A stretch of 64,000 nt of DNA, from positions 124,001 to 188,000 of the forward strand of contig NZ_JPRD01000015.1 in assembly GCF_000817815.1 (NCBI RefSeq), read 5' to 3'. The stretch is from Vibrio owensii CAIM 1854 = LMG 25443. Its GTDB lineage: Bacteria > Pseudomonadota > Gammaproteobacteria > Enterobacterales > Vibrionaceae. A program made the translations under genes and the position numbers. Below the pieces are notes generated by a model. The model searched no databases and was not told the DNA's origin. It was given only the letters and a program-made list of their open reading frames with translations. Below are positions 1 through 9,443 of the stretch, one piece after another (the stretch's first letter is position 1; every line of letters starts with the position of its first letter).

Positions 1-464
1 ATAGCCACACGTTGACGTTCACCACCAGAGAGCTCAGCAGGGCGATGATCCATCCGATGACCCAAACCAACTTTCTCAAGAAGGGCTTTTGCTTCTGTTC
101 TTGCAATTGACACTTTAGTTCCACCGATCAAAAGTGGCATTGAAACGTTTTCAATCGCAGTGAAATCGGAAAGCAGGTGATGGAATTGATAAACAAAGCC
201 AAGATGCTTATTGCGCAATACAGCTTGTTCATTGGGGGTCAATGCAGACAGATTCTGTCCTAAAAAATCTACTTCTCCTCGAGAAGCCTCATCTAACGCT
301 CCAAGGATGTGCAGAAGTGTACTTTTCCCCGACCCAGATGAGCCGACGATAGAAACCAGCTCACCTTTATCTATATCAAAACTTACGCCTTTTAGCACTT
401 CAGTACTTACCGAAGCCTCACGATAAATTTTTCGAATGTCGCGACATTCTAGTAGCTTATTCAA
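1..464 (-). CDS. lolD: LolD, lipoprotein-releasing ABC transporter ATPase (partial, 3' end cut by window)
   Basis: This is the ATPase of the LolCDE complex, which extracts lipoproteins from the inner membrane and hands them to LolA. Translating the minus strand gives a Vibrio-like LolD N-terminus (MNKLLECRDIRK), the Walker A motif GSSGSGKST, the Q-loop region FVYQFHHLL and the ABC signature LSGGERQRVA, where the window ends. The only start that fits is TTG at 464, preceded by GAGGTT about 8 bases upstream. Homologues read ATGAATAAG here, so a single base change seems to have turned ATG into TTG. The matching upstream partner lolC is not intact (see 457-640). LolE is expected beyond the left edge but cannot be seen. 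Confidence 0.93.
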   Translation of the reverse strand, partial: MNKLLECRDIRKIYREASVSTEVLKGVSFDIDKGELVSIVGSSGSGKSTLLHILGALDEASRGEVDFLGQNLSALTPNEQAVLRNKHLGFVYQFHHLLSDFTAIENVSMPLLIGGTKVSIARTEAKALLEKVGLGHRMDHRPAELSGGERQRVA

Positions 465-640
465 ATCTCAGAACCTCAATAAGACCAACTGTAAACTCAC
501 GAAAGGAGATGATAATAATTGCAGACAGTCTCAGGGTAACCTTAAGTACAGCTACTAATAAAACCTTGAATAAATAACTCACAATTGGGGAATGGGCACC
601 AAAAATAAAAGTGCCTCGCCTTGTTTTACTAAAATTAGAT
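457..640 (-). pseudogene. Possible degenerate 3' stub of lolC
   Basis: A minus-strand frame stays open for about 60 codons and ends at a TAA (457-459) that overlaps the lolD start by 8 bases, exactly as lolC ends over lolD in vibrios. Its last residues, EVLRFE, fit the usual LolC ending (A/E-V-L-R-Y-E), with an R and a V further back also in register. The preceding hydrophobic stretch does not otherwise look like LolC, and no longer lolC reading frame exists before the chemoreceptor gene begins. I infer a truncated or replaced lolC. It could also be a chance open frame, since only about eight residues support it. Confidence 0.3.
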
Positions 641-649
641 ATATTAGAT

Positions 650-679
650 CAAAGGTCTGACTAAAAAGCCAGACCTTTG
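650..679 (-). terminator. Hairpin downstream of the chemoreceptor gene
   Basis: A perfect 10-bp inverted repeat (CAAAGGTCTG / CAGACCTTTG) with a 10-nt loop lies 50 bases past the stop of the minus-strand chemoreceptor gene. The tail is A/T-rich but has no clean U-run, so it is a weak intrinsic terminator at best. Confidence 0.45.
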
Positions 680-729
680 TTGAACCTCTCAGTGGTCAAT
701 GAGATTTTTTGACTGAGCCACCTTGACTC

Positions 730-2601
730 TTATACTCGAAATTGAGAAAGAATATCCGACTGCTGATTAATGACTCCAACCTGGCAATCAATGTTATCGT
801 GGGTTTTGGATGTATTTTCACTAACTGAAAGGGACAGTTCTTGAATTTTACTGGTGTTAGCGTTGATTTCCTCTGCAACAAGGCTTTGTTCTTCCGCGGC
901 AGATGCAATCTGTAAGTTCATATCAGATATTTTTGAGATAGCCTCACGTATAGTCAATAGTGCTTTATTCGTATCATGAGCGCGAGTAACAGCTTCTTCG
1001 CTTAAACTTCGGTTAGACGACATTGCATCGACTACAAACTGAGTATCAGAATGAAGCTTCGATATGATAGAACCAATCTCTGAAGTTGATTCTTGAGTAC
1101 GTTTAGCAAGGTTTCGGACTTCATCGGCCACAACAGCAAATCCTCTACCTTGTTCTCCAGCTCTCGCTGCCTCGATCGCGGCATTCAAGGCAAGTAGGTT
1201 AGTTTGTTCTGCAATCTCATTGATTACGTTGATTACTGTATTGATTTCATGAGTAGAAGTTTCTAACTCTACGACACGTGAGGAAGTTTCAACAACTGAG
1301 TCAGATAACTTTGAGATTGCATTTACGGTGGACTCAACAACTTTACTCCCTGAGTTGGTTGCATCATCTGCTTCTTGAGCCGCTGCAGCTGCGTTCTGCG
1401 CATTTAAAGCAACATCTGAGGCAGTCGTTGACATCTCATGCATTGCTGTTGCTAGTTGTTCGATTTCTTGACCTTGAGTGGTCATAGCCGTGGCGGATTG
1501 CTCAGAAGCTTTGAATGTGCCTTGAGAGATACCTGTTAAAGTGTCAGCTATCTCTTTCAGGCTGATTACCTGATCACGCAATTTTTTAGTGAAAACATTG
1601 AAGTTTTTAGCAAGCTCCGCAAATTCAGGATCTGTTTTTTCATCCAATTGCTTTGTTAAGTCACCATCGCCAACAGCAATATCATTCAACGCAACGTTCA
1701 ATGTACGAATCGGCTTCATAAGATGATTAATGATCAGAAGCAGCACAAAGACTGATACAACAATTGCAAGTAGTACACTTAATATCGAGGTATTTCGGAC
1801 TTCGCTTACAGCTTTGAAGGCAATGTCTTCATCCAATATCCCACCCACCAAATAGTCAGTTCCAGGAACTGCAGAAAATAGCAATACATATTCTTTGCCA
1901 TCTAGCTGAATGCGCTGCTGCTCTCGAATTTTTACTGAAGCCCCTTGATAAATACTACTAACAACTTTGCCATTGTTGCTTGCGTCCTGATCTGCCACGA
2001 TGACTCCGTCTCGGGTAGTCACAATCATGTTGCCTGCGCCAAACAAATTCACCTTATTTACCAACTCTGCAATACCCTGCAAACTAACATCAAAGAATAG
2101 TGCACCTATAAATTCGCCTTTATCGTAGATCGGAGCAGCAAATGAGATAATCATTACATTATCCGTTGCATCCAGATACGGCGGGGTGACAATTAATTTA
2201 CCGGCTTGCTTCGCCTGCTTATACCATGGACGTTGACGACCATCCCATGAATCTGGTGGGGACCATGATGTATTACCCGAAGTTGCCTTACCATCGATTT
2301 CAAAAGCGCCTCCTACTAGTTCAAACGATTCAAGTATTGCTTTGTCCCCGGATGCCTTAATAAGAGTATCTTTCTCCGGATTTTCATTCACCTGATTTAC
2401 TACGTACTGAGCTAGATGTTTCTTCTCATTCATAAAAGTGGCGAGCTCACCCTCAACGCCGTTCATAATATTTGGTATTCCACTCGCAACCTGATTCTTT
2501 AGCGATCTGTCTACCATTATGTACTGAAAAGTGGAAGTGACTGACAGTATCGATACCAATAGTACGGTTGATGCTGTAATTACTTTATGCGTAAATTTCA
2601 T
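730..2601 (-). CDS. Methyl-accepting chemotaxis protein with dCache sensor (probable amino-acid receptor)
   Basis: Inner-membrane chemoreceptor that signals through CheW/CheA. It has a first membrane segment at about residues 9-29, a periplasmic dCache domain to about 270, a second membrane segment at about 273-295, HAMP, and then a full cytoplasmic signalling coiled coil. The hairpin tip [20 protein letters not shown] is intact. The sensor contains RPWYKQA followed by a YLD motif and a later FFDVSL, which matches the R-x-W-Y...Y...D pattern of dCache amino-acid receptors such as vibrio Mlp24/Mlp37. Ligand class is therefore inferred. It lacks a C-terminal NWETF-like CheR tether. It stands alone between hairpins, with no chemotaxis genes beside it, and may be host DNA or cargo. 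Confidence 0.9.
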   Translation of the reverse strand: MKFTHKVITASTVLLVSILSVTSTFQYIMVDRSLKNQVASGIPNIMNGVEGELATFMNEKKHLAQYVVNQVNENPEKDTLIKASGDKAILESFELVGGAFEIDGKATSGNTSWSPPDSWDGRQRPWYKQAKQAGKLIVTPPYLDATDNVMIISFAAPIYDKGEFIGALFFDVSLQGIAELVNKVNLFGAGNMIVTTRDGVIVADQDASNNGKVVSSIYQGASVKIREQQRIQLDGKEYVLLFSAVPGTDYLVGGILDEDIAFKAVSEVRNTSILSVLLAIVVSVFVLLLIINHLMKPIRTLNVALNDIAVGDGDLTKQLDEKTDPEFAELAKNFNVFTKKLRDQVISLKEIADTLTGISQGTFKASEQSATAMTTQGQEIEQLATAMHEMSTTASDVALNAQNAAAAAQEADDATNSGSKVVESTVNAISKLSDSVVETSSRVVELETSTHEINTVINVINEIAEQTNLLALNAAIEAARAGEQGRGFAVVADEVRNLAKRTQESTSEIGSIISKLHSDTQFVVDAMSSNRSLSEEAVTRAHDTNKALLTIREAISKISDMNLQIASAAEEQSLVAEEINANTSKIQELSLSVSENTSKTHDNIDCQVGVINQQSDILSQFRV

Positions 2602-2744
2602 AGAACCTCAGAGTTTTTGTTTTGATAGCTTATTGCTGCTAAAACAATCAATAAACCATTTTTGGATTGTATAAGGAATATTCAAGTCAGCCAAACATAA
2701 TTAACAATAATGTATTTTATCTTTGGAATATATGTGACGACCAT

Positions 2745-2771
2745 AAAAAAAGCCGAACCAATTGTCCGGCC
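2745..2771 (-). terminator. Intrinsic terminator of the 2796-4763 gene
   Basis: Read on the minus strand, a GCCGGAC...GTTCGGC-type stem is followed by seven T residues, 25 bases after the stop of the exported protein gene. Confidence 0.8.
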
Positions 2772-2795
2772 TAATTCTTCTATTGCAAGATGGCG

Positions 2796-4763
2796 TTAAT
2801 CATCCAAGTTAATCCATGTGACCGCAGAAGTACCCCAACGATATCCACTATCTGTTTTGAATGACTCCAAACCTTTTCCAACTTGGTAAACAAATGATGA
2901 ATCCGCTCCCATAGAGCCAATTGCACTAGTAAGTTCACTATTGCCTAGTTTCGATGATAGTGCGGAAAGTAGGGCTTTAGTGTATGAATTATTAACGTTT
3001 AGGTTTACTGCAACAATGTCATCATTAGTAAGACCTGAGATTTGATTTGCTAAATCAGTCGAGGCCCAATTAGAAGCTGCAAAGCCATAAGTCAGATAAC
3101 TAGCATCAACTGCTTTTCGGATTGCTACCTGAACTTGGCCGTTTGGAACCTTAGTTCTATCCATTTCCATAACGGGAGAACAACGACTCGAGTCTGTTGA
3201 AGCACAAGTTCTCTGAATCACGTAACGCAAATCGTCCGGTGAATCGATCCATGGGAAATTAATAGTTACCTTAGAAACACCTTCTTCTTTTGAAGAGTAC
3301 CTCATTGGAATGCTTGTTCCAGAACGAACTAAATCAATAGTCATGCTGACCGATTCACCCGGAGAAATCTCAGTTCCTTCAATTATTACAGGAGCAAGGT
3401 TAGAAGCATCCGCTTTGATTGTTACCTGATGAGGACCTTCGACCAACTTATCTTCACCACTTTTTAGTGCTGGTATTTTAATGGTTGCTACCAGATTGTC
3501 TTGGTAGTCGGCTAACGGAGTATCAGATGGAACCACCACAAATGATTGCTTCAAGAAATCGTTGTTGTTTTGTGGAATAACTGCCAAATCAAATACACCG
3601 GCATCATACGAACCAAGGCCATTATTGCTTGTCTTAAAGCGAATATCTTCATAAAGACCAAGATCGTCTAAATCGGGCTTCATTGTCAGAATGCCTGTGT
3701 CTTTATCAAAACTCATGAAACTAGGCATATTCGTAACACTTATATTCGGATTATCGAATACACTAGTACCTTCTGACTTCAGCTTCATATTGACGTTTGT
3801 AGTTTTCTCAGCTTCGATGTAGTGGGGCATTACAATCGAGGAACCCGCAGATAGCACATTGAGTGTTACAGTTCCGTCCGTATACAAATTTGAGTTATCA
3901 GTTACTCGATACTGGAAGGTCTGTGCACCATCATGATCTGGGTCCGGTACATACGTAAAAGAACATGGCGAAACAAAAGTGACGCTGCCGTATCTTGGTT
4001 GACCGAGCAACTTACATGTGTGAGTGTCAGTATTATTCTGATCGGTCCAGGAGCCTCTTACAGTTTTCGACACACCCTGTACTATTTCTTCAGTTATGTT
4101 AGCTGCAATTGGAGGATAAAGTTGTTCAATTGCGTTGTAATTAACTTTACCTTGGGACCAGTTAAAAAACCCGAATCGAGAAGGCTTAATGTCTAATCCA
4201 GAAATGTCAAAGATAGTTACTCCGTCAATCTTCGTTACAATTCGATTTGCATAAACCTGCATCTCAAAATTGTATGAGGTACCGTGAGTCCAACCTTTGC
4301 TTGTATTTCGAGCTAAAATAGTGTTCGTAGAAGTGTTCGATTCGTGTGAAGGTCCCCAACCCATGGCCTGGAATGAAGCTAGTGATCCCTTATGATGGAT
4401 CAGCTTATAACCTTTTTTAGCCCCAGACTGATCACCTTTTTTCCAGTCAAAAATGTAAAATTCAGAATTTGGCTCACCGAGAATGAACCCGATCCAATCA
4501 TCATCGCCTGCGTTTGAATCAACTTTAATTTTGCCTTTAAAAGTACGGTAAGAGTATTTTTCTGTACTCATAAATGCAGTGGGATTACCGTTTATGCTTT
4601 GATAAACGCTGTGACCACTCGATGCTACTGACCAATTACCAGCACTTGAAGCACCAGCTTGGGTCCAACTATGAAGATCTACATAGTCTGCAGCCAGAGT
4701 ATAAGATGATGCAGCAAAGCATGACAACGCCAGAGCAATGTCAGTTCGTCTAAAACTAAACAT
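2796..4763 (-). CDS. Exported protein with thrombospondin C-terminal-like domain and Ig/cadherin-like repeats
   Basis: The 655-residue protein starts with a Sec signal peptide (cut probably after ...SYTLA-A). Residues about 30-220 resemble the lectin-like thrombospondin C-terminal domain: the DDDWIGFILG...SEFYIFDWKKGD stretches match the DxDxxGFxF...SRFYxxxWK pattern of that family. It continues with a cadherin/Ig-like module containing a Cys pair (about 250-305) and further beta-rich regions. Near residue 460 is the block ISPGESVSMTIDL, also seen in the proteins at 5007-7415 and 10467-11921. No LPXTG, autotransporter or type I secretion signal is recognisable, so the final location (periplasm, surface or medium) is open. 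Monocistronic, with its own terminator. Function unknown; adhesion or glycan binding is a guess. Confidence 0.7.
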   Translation of the reverse strand: MFSFRRTDIALALSCFAASSYTLAADYVDLHSWTQAGASSAGNWSVASSGHSVYQSINGNPTAFMSTEKYSYRTFKGKIKVDSNAGDDDWIGFILGEPNSEFYIFDWKKGDQSGAKKGYKLIHHKGSLASFQAMGWGPSHESNTSTNTILARNTSKGWTHGTSYNFEMQVYANRIVTKIDGVTIFDISGLDIKPSRFGFFNWSQGKVNYNAIEQLYPPIAANITEEIVQGVSKTVRGSWTDQNNTDTHTCKLLGQPRYGSVTFVSPCSFTYVPDPDHDGAQTFQYRVTDNSNLYTDGTVTLNVLSAGSSIVMPHYIEAEKTTNVNMKLKSEGTSVFDNPNISVTNMPSFMSFDKDTGILTMKPDLDDLGLYEDIRFKTSNNGLGSYDAGVFDLAVIPQNNNDFLKQSFVVVPSDTPLADYQDNLVATIKIPALKSGEDKLVEGPHQVTIKADASNLAPVIIEGTEISPGESVSMTIDLVRSGTSIPMRYSSKEEGVSKVTINFPWIDSPDDLRYVIQRTCASTDSSRCSPVMEMDRTKVPNGQVQVAIRKAVDASYLTYGFAASNWASTDLANQISGLTNDDIVAVNLNVNNSYTKALLSALSSKLGNSELTSAIGSMGADSSFVYQVGKGLESFKTDSGYRWGTSAVTWINLDD

Positions 4764-4959
4764 AAGTTAGAGTCCTTTAGATTGTATTGGCTCGCGTCCG
4801 CGTCGCAACATCAAAAAGATTCATCAAATGACAGGTTACATGAGACTACGAAGCGTTAGATACGGGTGCACTATATCTTAAGTTATATTTTGCTTAAAAA
4901 TCAATCCAGATTTGGTTGTTATTCGGCTCTAAACTAACATTTATGATTAACGCCGCAAC

Positions 4960-4988
4960 AAAAAGGGCACCCTCTGTTGGTGCCCTAC
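4960..4988 (-). terminator. Intrinsic terminator of the 5007-7415 gene
   Basis: On the minus strand the stem AGGGCACC / GGTGCCCT is followed by a run of T residues, 20 bases after the stop codon. Confidence 0.82.
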
Positions 4989-5006
4989 TTAATATAAACT
5001 AAGAAC

Positions 5007-7415
5007 TTAATAAATCGTAGTGAGTGTAGGAATGTTAAACATAAACTCAGCAGAACCTTCTGTGTTGTTAGCCGGGTAAACCTCAATATCAAGTTTTGAT
5101 CCAGAAACACCTAAATCTACGACCATCGTTTTCGTCTCACCTGGAGCTACAGTTACCAACCCATCATTGCCGCGCACAACAATCGGGAAATCAGAGTTCT
5201 TTCGATTTGATATCTCTGCTTGCTGCTTACCTGTTGCAATCTGACTGCTATCTAATGTGAGGATTTCTTCACTATAAATACTTGCAATTGCATGATCTGA
5301 AACATCATAAAGCGCAGCGCCATTCGAAGGTAAGTACTGTTGAGTGTCAACTACTATTAAATTTTCAGGTGTATATCCAAAAACAATAGACTTGGTAACT
5401 GAGTTTCCAAACTCGTCTTGTGCAATCATATTAAGAGTGTATCGTTCACCTGAATCATAATCGAGGGTAGGGAAGATGCGTGGTTTTTCTACGCTAAAAT
5501 TCCCATCCCCTTTGTCAACGATTGCAAGATATACGTTCTCATTGGCATCTGAACCAGTCAACTGAACGCTCGTTAAAGAAGCCTCTGAAAAGTCTTCTAC
5601 TTTAAACTCCAAGTCTCTAATATCAGTAATAATTTCAGGTAAGACTGTACCGTTATACGTGACTAACACTTCCGGTTTCTTAGTATCAATGGCGTAGCTT
5701 TCTGTTTTTTCGGTTCTATTTCCGTAGGAGTCTTCCACAAAAAATGTAATTGGAACAATCGCCGCAACATCTAATGATGAAGTGTCAAACGTATATTCTC
5801 TGTGCTGGTAATCAACTTTGTTCATTGTAGGGGACGACAAAGCAATTACATTTCCGTCAACAACAGCTGACGCGCCCACAGAAGAGATTACCCACATCGA
5901 AGATCGCCAGTCACTTGTAGTATCAGCATCGAAAGTATTCATCTGGATTGATCTGCCCATTTTATTCTGGGTCAAACTGCTGATCTGAGGACTGTTAAAA
6001 TCCCAATAGGTATACAAGTAACCTGAATGAAGGCCCATGGTACCATCAGCCTTATAAGCATGATGGGCGTATGGTATGTATCCGCGACCTGTTGAGAATT
6101 TATAGTTTGTGGAAATATCGCAATAAGTTGATCCAATCTCGATATAACAAGTGCCACCACTACTAAGAGTTCTTTTCTGACGGTAACTCCTAGCTTGGCC
6201 GAACAATCTCACAGTTGTAATGGTCGCTGGCTTTGAAGTTCTGAAGGTTTCTGACGTTATCCAGTCGTTAGAAAGGTTTGTTTTATAAGCAAGCTTTGTA
6301 TGCACTGGAGCCAAGTCTACTCCATTAGCTAATGTGAAATTGAATGAACGAAGGTGGTGAGTACGACAAACATGACCAGATTCAGAAAAGAAGTGAAAAT
6401 ATGTATATTGCTGCTTATATGGAAAGGTTCTCTCATAATAAGCATAGTTTCCATCAGAGTAACTAATTGCGTTGCCAATCTTCCAGCCATATGGAGCTGA
6501 AGCAGTCGCAAAATCATTAAGATTGCGTCTATAACGTACTTTTACAGGATTAGCATATATAACCATGCCTGGTGAATATGTTTGCCAAACCCCAGAATTT
6601 GCGTTGTAGACTTGAGTTACATCGTTGGCCGTTGATGGGCAAGTCAAGTCAATATGTGAATATCGACTTTTAGTGCTTTTGTTCCCGGCCACATCGAAAA
6701 CGTCAATGCCAATCTCATAGTAACCAGGGGATGGAACCATGTTTGTCGATGCCGCGATACTGCCGTCAATAACGACCGAGTTGCTATCATTGTTATACTG
6801 AACATCCGCATACTTTTTTGTATTATCAGGTTGTTTAACCCAATACTCAACATGATCTATTCCATTTGCATCAGTAACACCACTCATATTTAGCTGCTTC
6901 GTGGTGTTTGTTTGACCAAAGTTATCGATGGTCGCGTAGAAGGCATTTCGAGTTAGTGTAAACGACCCTGCAATGGTCGGCGCAGTTGTATCTTGAACAA
7001 AGCTGTAAGAAGAGGTTGATGTAATTGAACCAGATAAATCCAAGCTCTTTACAACAAACCTATAGGAACCGTCTGAGGGTGGGGCATCCAAGGTAACGAT
7101 TTTGCCGTAGAAATCATTGCCACCTACGGTGATTCTATCTGATATGTTTATTACTGATGTTTCAACATCATCAACAATAATCCCAGAGTTGCTAACTAAT
7201 TGAACTTCTAACTTACGGTCTAAACCTGAGGAGATATAAAGTTGAATAGCGCTATTAATTGAAGTGAATCCTAGATCGTTACCTTCTACAGATTGTGTTG
7301 CGCCGGTTGTATCCGAAAAAACCGCTTGTTCGATACCAGCAACAGCAGCGGAACTAACTAAGAAAGAGCTGGCAATCAGAGCGAAACTTCTCTTAAAACG
7401 GGGGGGACAGATCAT
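5007..7415 (-). CDS. Large exported protein with Ig-like beta-sandwich repeats
   Basis: An 802-residue exported protein. I chose the start at 7415 because the signal peptide MICPPRFKRSFALIASSFLV begins there and AGGT lies 7 bases upstream; a longer frame up to 7484 would bury the signal. The body is a series of Ig-like segments (repeated D-x-x-x-P...Y...V...D-x-x-GN-x-S/T patterns, as in bacterial Ig-like adhesins), with several Cys pairs in the middle. Near the end is VTVAPGETKTMVVDLGVSGS, which matches the block in the two other large exported proteins nearby. No anchoring motif is visible. Probably a surface or secreted protein; target unknown. Confidence 0.7.
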   Translation of the reverse strand: MICPPRFKRSFALIASSFLVSSAAVAGIEQAVFSDTTGATQSVEGNDLGFTSINSAIQLYISSGLDRKLEVQLVSNSGIIVDDVETSVINISDRITVGGNDFYGKIVTLDAPPSDGSYRFVVKSLDLSGSITSTSSYSFVQDTTAPTIAGSFTLTRNAFYATIDNFGQTNTTKQLNMSGVTDANGIDHVEYWVKQPDNTKKYADVQYNNDSNSVVIDGSIAASTNMVPSPGYYEIGIDVFDVAGNKSTKSRYSHIDLTCPSTANDVTQVYNANSGVWQTYSPGMVIYANPVKVRYRRNLNDFATASAPYGWKIGNAISYSDGNYAYYERTFPYKQQYTYFHFFSESGHVCRTHHLRSFNFTLANGVDLAPVHTKLAYKTNLSNDWITSETFRTSKPATITTVRLFGQARSYRQKRTLSSGGTCYIEIGSTYCDISTNYKFSTGRGYIPYAHHAYKADGTMGLHSGYLYTYWDFNSPQISSLTQNKMGRSIQMNTFDADTTSDWRSSMWVISSVGASAVVDGNVIALSSPTMNKVDYQHREYTFDTSSLDVAAIVPITFFVEDSYGNRTEKTESYAIDTKKPEVLVTYNGTVLPEIITDIRDLEFKVEDFSEASLTSVQLTGSDANENVYLAIVDKGDGNFSVEKPRIFPTLDYDSGERYTLNMIAQDEFGNSVTKSIVFGYTPENLIVVDTQQYLPSNGAALYDVSDHAIASIYSEEILTLDSSQIATGKQQAEISNRKNSDFPIVVRGNDGLVTVAPGETKTMVVDLGVSGSKLDIEVYPANNTEGSAEFMFNIPTLTTIY

Positions 7416-7936
7416 GATAGTACCTAATTTCTTCCAGACTGAGCACATAGAACAGTCGAGGTCAGTTTTTATGCGCATTGCCAAAACACTTAAAAAGTAA
7501 GTAATTAGCTACGACGCAACAAAATCCCATAGAACGCAACGCACCGAATATGTAGATGGCCTGCGACTACAACGCTTGATGAAGATTGAATTAGCGGCTC
7601 AGAAATATTATTGAACCAAAACTAGCTTTGAAGGTGAGCAATATCTCTAGAACGCAATTCGAATGATAGCCATATATGGCACATTTATGATAGTGCAACG
7701 TGCGTTGAGAGATCAACTAGAAAAGATGTACAGGAACACGATGATAAGAACATTGAGTTTAGATCAATTGAGAGTGGCTTAATGAAGTTCTTTTTTGAAA
7801 TTCCTATAACTGCGTTTATAGGAGTAAGAGAATACCTAGTATCAACAACTCAACACACGATAAGTGTATCCCTATCAATCACATAGGACAATTAGGTAGC
7901 TATAATCCCCATTATAGCCATATAGAATGTTTCGCA
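7416..7936. promoter_or_regulatory. Upstream region of the 5007-7415 gene with TTGCGTT-type motifs
   Basis: There is no gene in these 520 bases. Read towards the minus-strand gene, the 7-mer TTGCGTT occurs exactly at 7533-7539 and 7651-7657, and as TTGCGTC at 7513-7519. The same 7-mer is repeated three times just ahead of the pilin gene at 59955, also in the direction of transcription. Whether it is a shared regulator site is inference. Confidence 0.3.
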
Positions 7937-8098
7937 TTATTCAGCGGTTACATTACATGATCGCAATATTAAACCTGTGACTGCGCCACCTATCGCTCCT
8001 AGCAACACTGCTATTGGACCTAAATCTAACAATCCAATAAACCCGGAGCCTACAATAGCTCCACCAGCAATAATAAAGCTCTTTCGATTTTGAATCAT
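7937..8098 (-). CDS. Small Gly-rich membrane protein
   Basis: A 53-residue protein with two hydrophobic segments rich in glycine (SFIIAGGAIVGSGFIGLL and IAVLLGAIGGAVTGLIL), a Gly-zipper arrangement. The start at 8098 is fixed by GGGGAG 6 bases upstream; a longer frame to 8131 lacks such a site. Function unknown. Gly-zipper peptides of this size include small toxins, holin-like proteins and lipoprotein fragments, and nothing here decides between them. Confidence 0.55.
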   Translation of the reverse strand: MIQNRKSFIIAGGAIVGSGFIGLLDLGPIAVLLGAIGGAVTGLILRSCNVTAE

Positions 8099-8226
8099 AT
8101 TTGCTCCCCAAATTACGTTTCTATGACTCAATTGAATGCCATGAACGAATTAATGTCCAACACTTTCTTCCTACGTTTACCGCTGAACCTTCAATTTAGT
8201 GAGGACTATGATGCAACAGCGAACCT

Positions 8227-8898
8227 TCATTGAGTCAACTGATCGACAACTTTGAAAAAAGCACCAGTTCGATCTGAATGACCAGACGTTCTGCACGCAT
8301 ATCGATATGTAAAATTACTTCCTTTCGTTGAATACTTTCTAAATGACTCTTCGAGCTCAAGTCCGAAACTTCCGTTATCCGGCTTTTCAGTAAAGTATAT
8401 CGCTTGAATTATGCTCGAATTGCTTTCATCTCTGAGCTCCATGTACAGGCCGCTAGACGGCATTGGATTGATGAAGTTTACCGCGTACTGGTTACAGTAA
8501 TCATCAGCAATCGGTGCACGTAAAAGCCACTTCCAGTCAACCCTATCAAGATCCAAGCTGTATGTGCCATAAACTGAATTTTCTAGCTTTAGACTGTCTG
8601 CCGGCATTATCGGGCGACTATACTTTGTAACTCCCTCCCATCGTATGAATACTTTGTTTGATAGAGTTCTCAACTGAAGGATGCCTTTTGGTTTAATGTC
8701 GAACAAACCAAATGAAACTGCACTGTTTGTTTTGTTTTGTACGAATATTGAAACGTCAAATGGCTCCGAATTTACCCTTTCGGATATTTCAACAGGTTGA
8801 CTTAACCAAGCTCTTACCTGAAGAAACAAAAACACAATACTGAGAACACTAGTAAATATCGCGACCATTATGGCCCCGACAATTAGAATTTTCTTCAT
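8227..8898 (-). CDS. Membrane-anchored hypothetical protein
   Basis: A 223-residue protein with one N-terminal membrane segment (about residues 4-28) and a long, apparently periplasmic, mixed alpha/beta region. It has two Cys residues (about 133 and 201) that could pair in the periplasm. Not recognised. Upstream, CTCCCTC in the plus strand gives a GAGGGAG ribosome site directly before ATG 8898. Its neighbours are exported or membrane proteins, so an envelope role is likely but unspecific. Confidence 0.6.
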   Translation of the reverse strand: MKKILIVGAIMVAIFTSVLSIVFLFLQVRAWLSQPVEISERVNSEPFDVSIFVQNKTNSAVSFGLFDIKPKGILQLRTLSNKVFIRWEGVTKYSRPIMPADSLKLENSVYGTYSLDLDRVDWKWLLRAPIADDYCNQYAVNFINPMPSSGLYMELRDESNSSIIQAIYFTEKPDNGSFGLELEESFRKYSTKGSNFTYRYACRTSGHSDRTGAFFKVVDQLTQ

Positions 8899-9029
8899 CC
8901 TCCCTCTCCTACACTCGCCTCATCTCAATATGAGAAGCTTTAACCCTACCGCAACATGCGATAATATCCATGCTCTTGTATTGCAGGTGAATACTTTAAG
9001 CTTAGGTCACCACCCCTAAAGGTCATACT

Positions 9030-9443
9030 ATGCCAATAAATAAAAAGCGTTCTTACTCTAGAGAGCAAATTGAACAAGCATACAATGACGCTGGTAATTT
9101 AAGTGGAATGGCGAAAATACTACATATATCGTACCCAACAGCCCAATCCTGGGCAAAAGAACTGAATCTTAAACTGAACAAAGTTGGTTACCAGAAAGCA
9201 AAATACACTCTAACTGGGCTTCAATGCCGCTCCGCTAGAGAAGCTCTTGGCCTAACAATAAAGGGGTTTGCAAAAAACTCAAATGTTAGCGCAACCTCTC
9301 TTGGATGTTTCGAAAGAGGTAAAAGTGAAGTTCGAAAAAAAACCGTAGATAAGATTCTTCACTATTTTATGGTAAGTGGTGTCGTATTTCATAATGACGG
9401 TACCTGGGAGAAAATTTCTTCGTCAAAAAACCTCAAATGCTAG
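9030..9443 (+). CDS. DNA-binding protein with two helix-turn-helix regions (XRE-type C-terminal half)
   Basis: A 137-residue predicted regulator. Residues about 8-50 look like a homeodomain-like helix-turn-helix (EQIEQAYNDAGNLSGMAKIL...YPTAQSWAKEL). Residues about 62-128 match the phage-type XRE repressor pattern: LTGLQCRSAREALGLTIKGF, then VSATSLGCFERGKSEVRKKT and a hydrophobic GVVFHNDG ending. AAAGGT lies 8 bases before the ATG. It is the only plus-strand gene among minus-strand exported proteins and ends 4 bases into the convergent gene at 9440, so it may control this cargo block. The targets are not known. Confidence 0.7.
   Translation: MPINKKRSYSREQIEQAYNDAGNLSGMAKILHISYPTAQSWAKELNLKLNKVGYQKAKYTLTGLQCRSAREALGLTIKGFAKNSNVSATSLGCFERGKSEVRKKTVDKILHYFMVSGVVFHNDGTWEKISSSKNLKC

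Noticed and set aside
211..426. A 71-codon plus-strand frame
   Set aside because: It is the reverse of lolD, whose Walker A and signature motifs prove the minus strand is coding.
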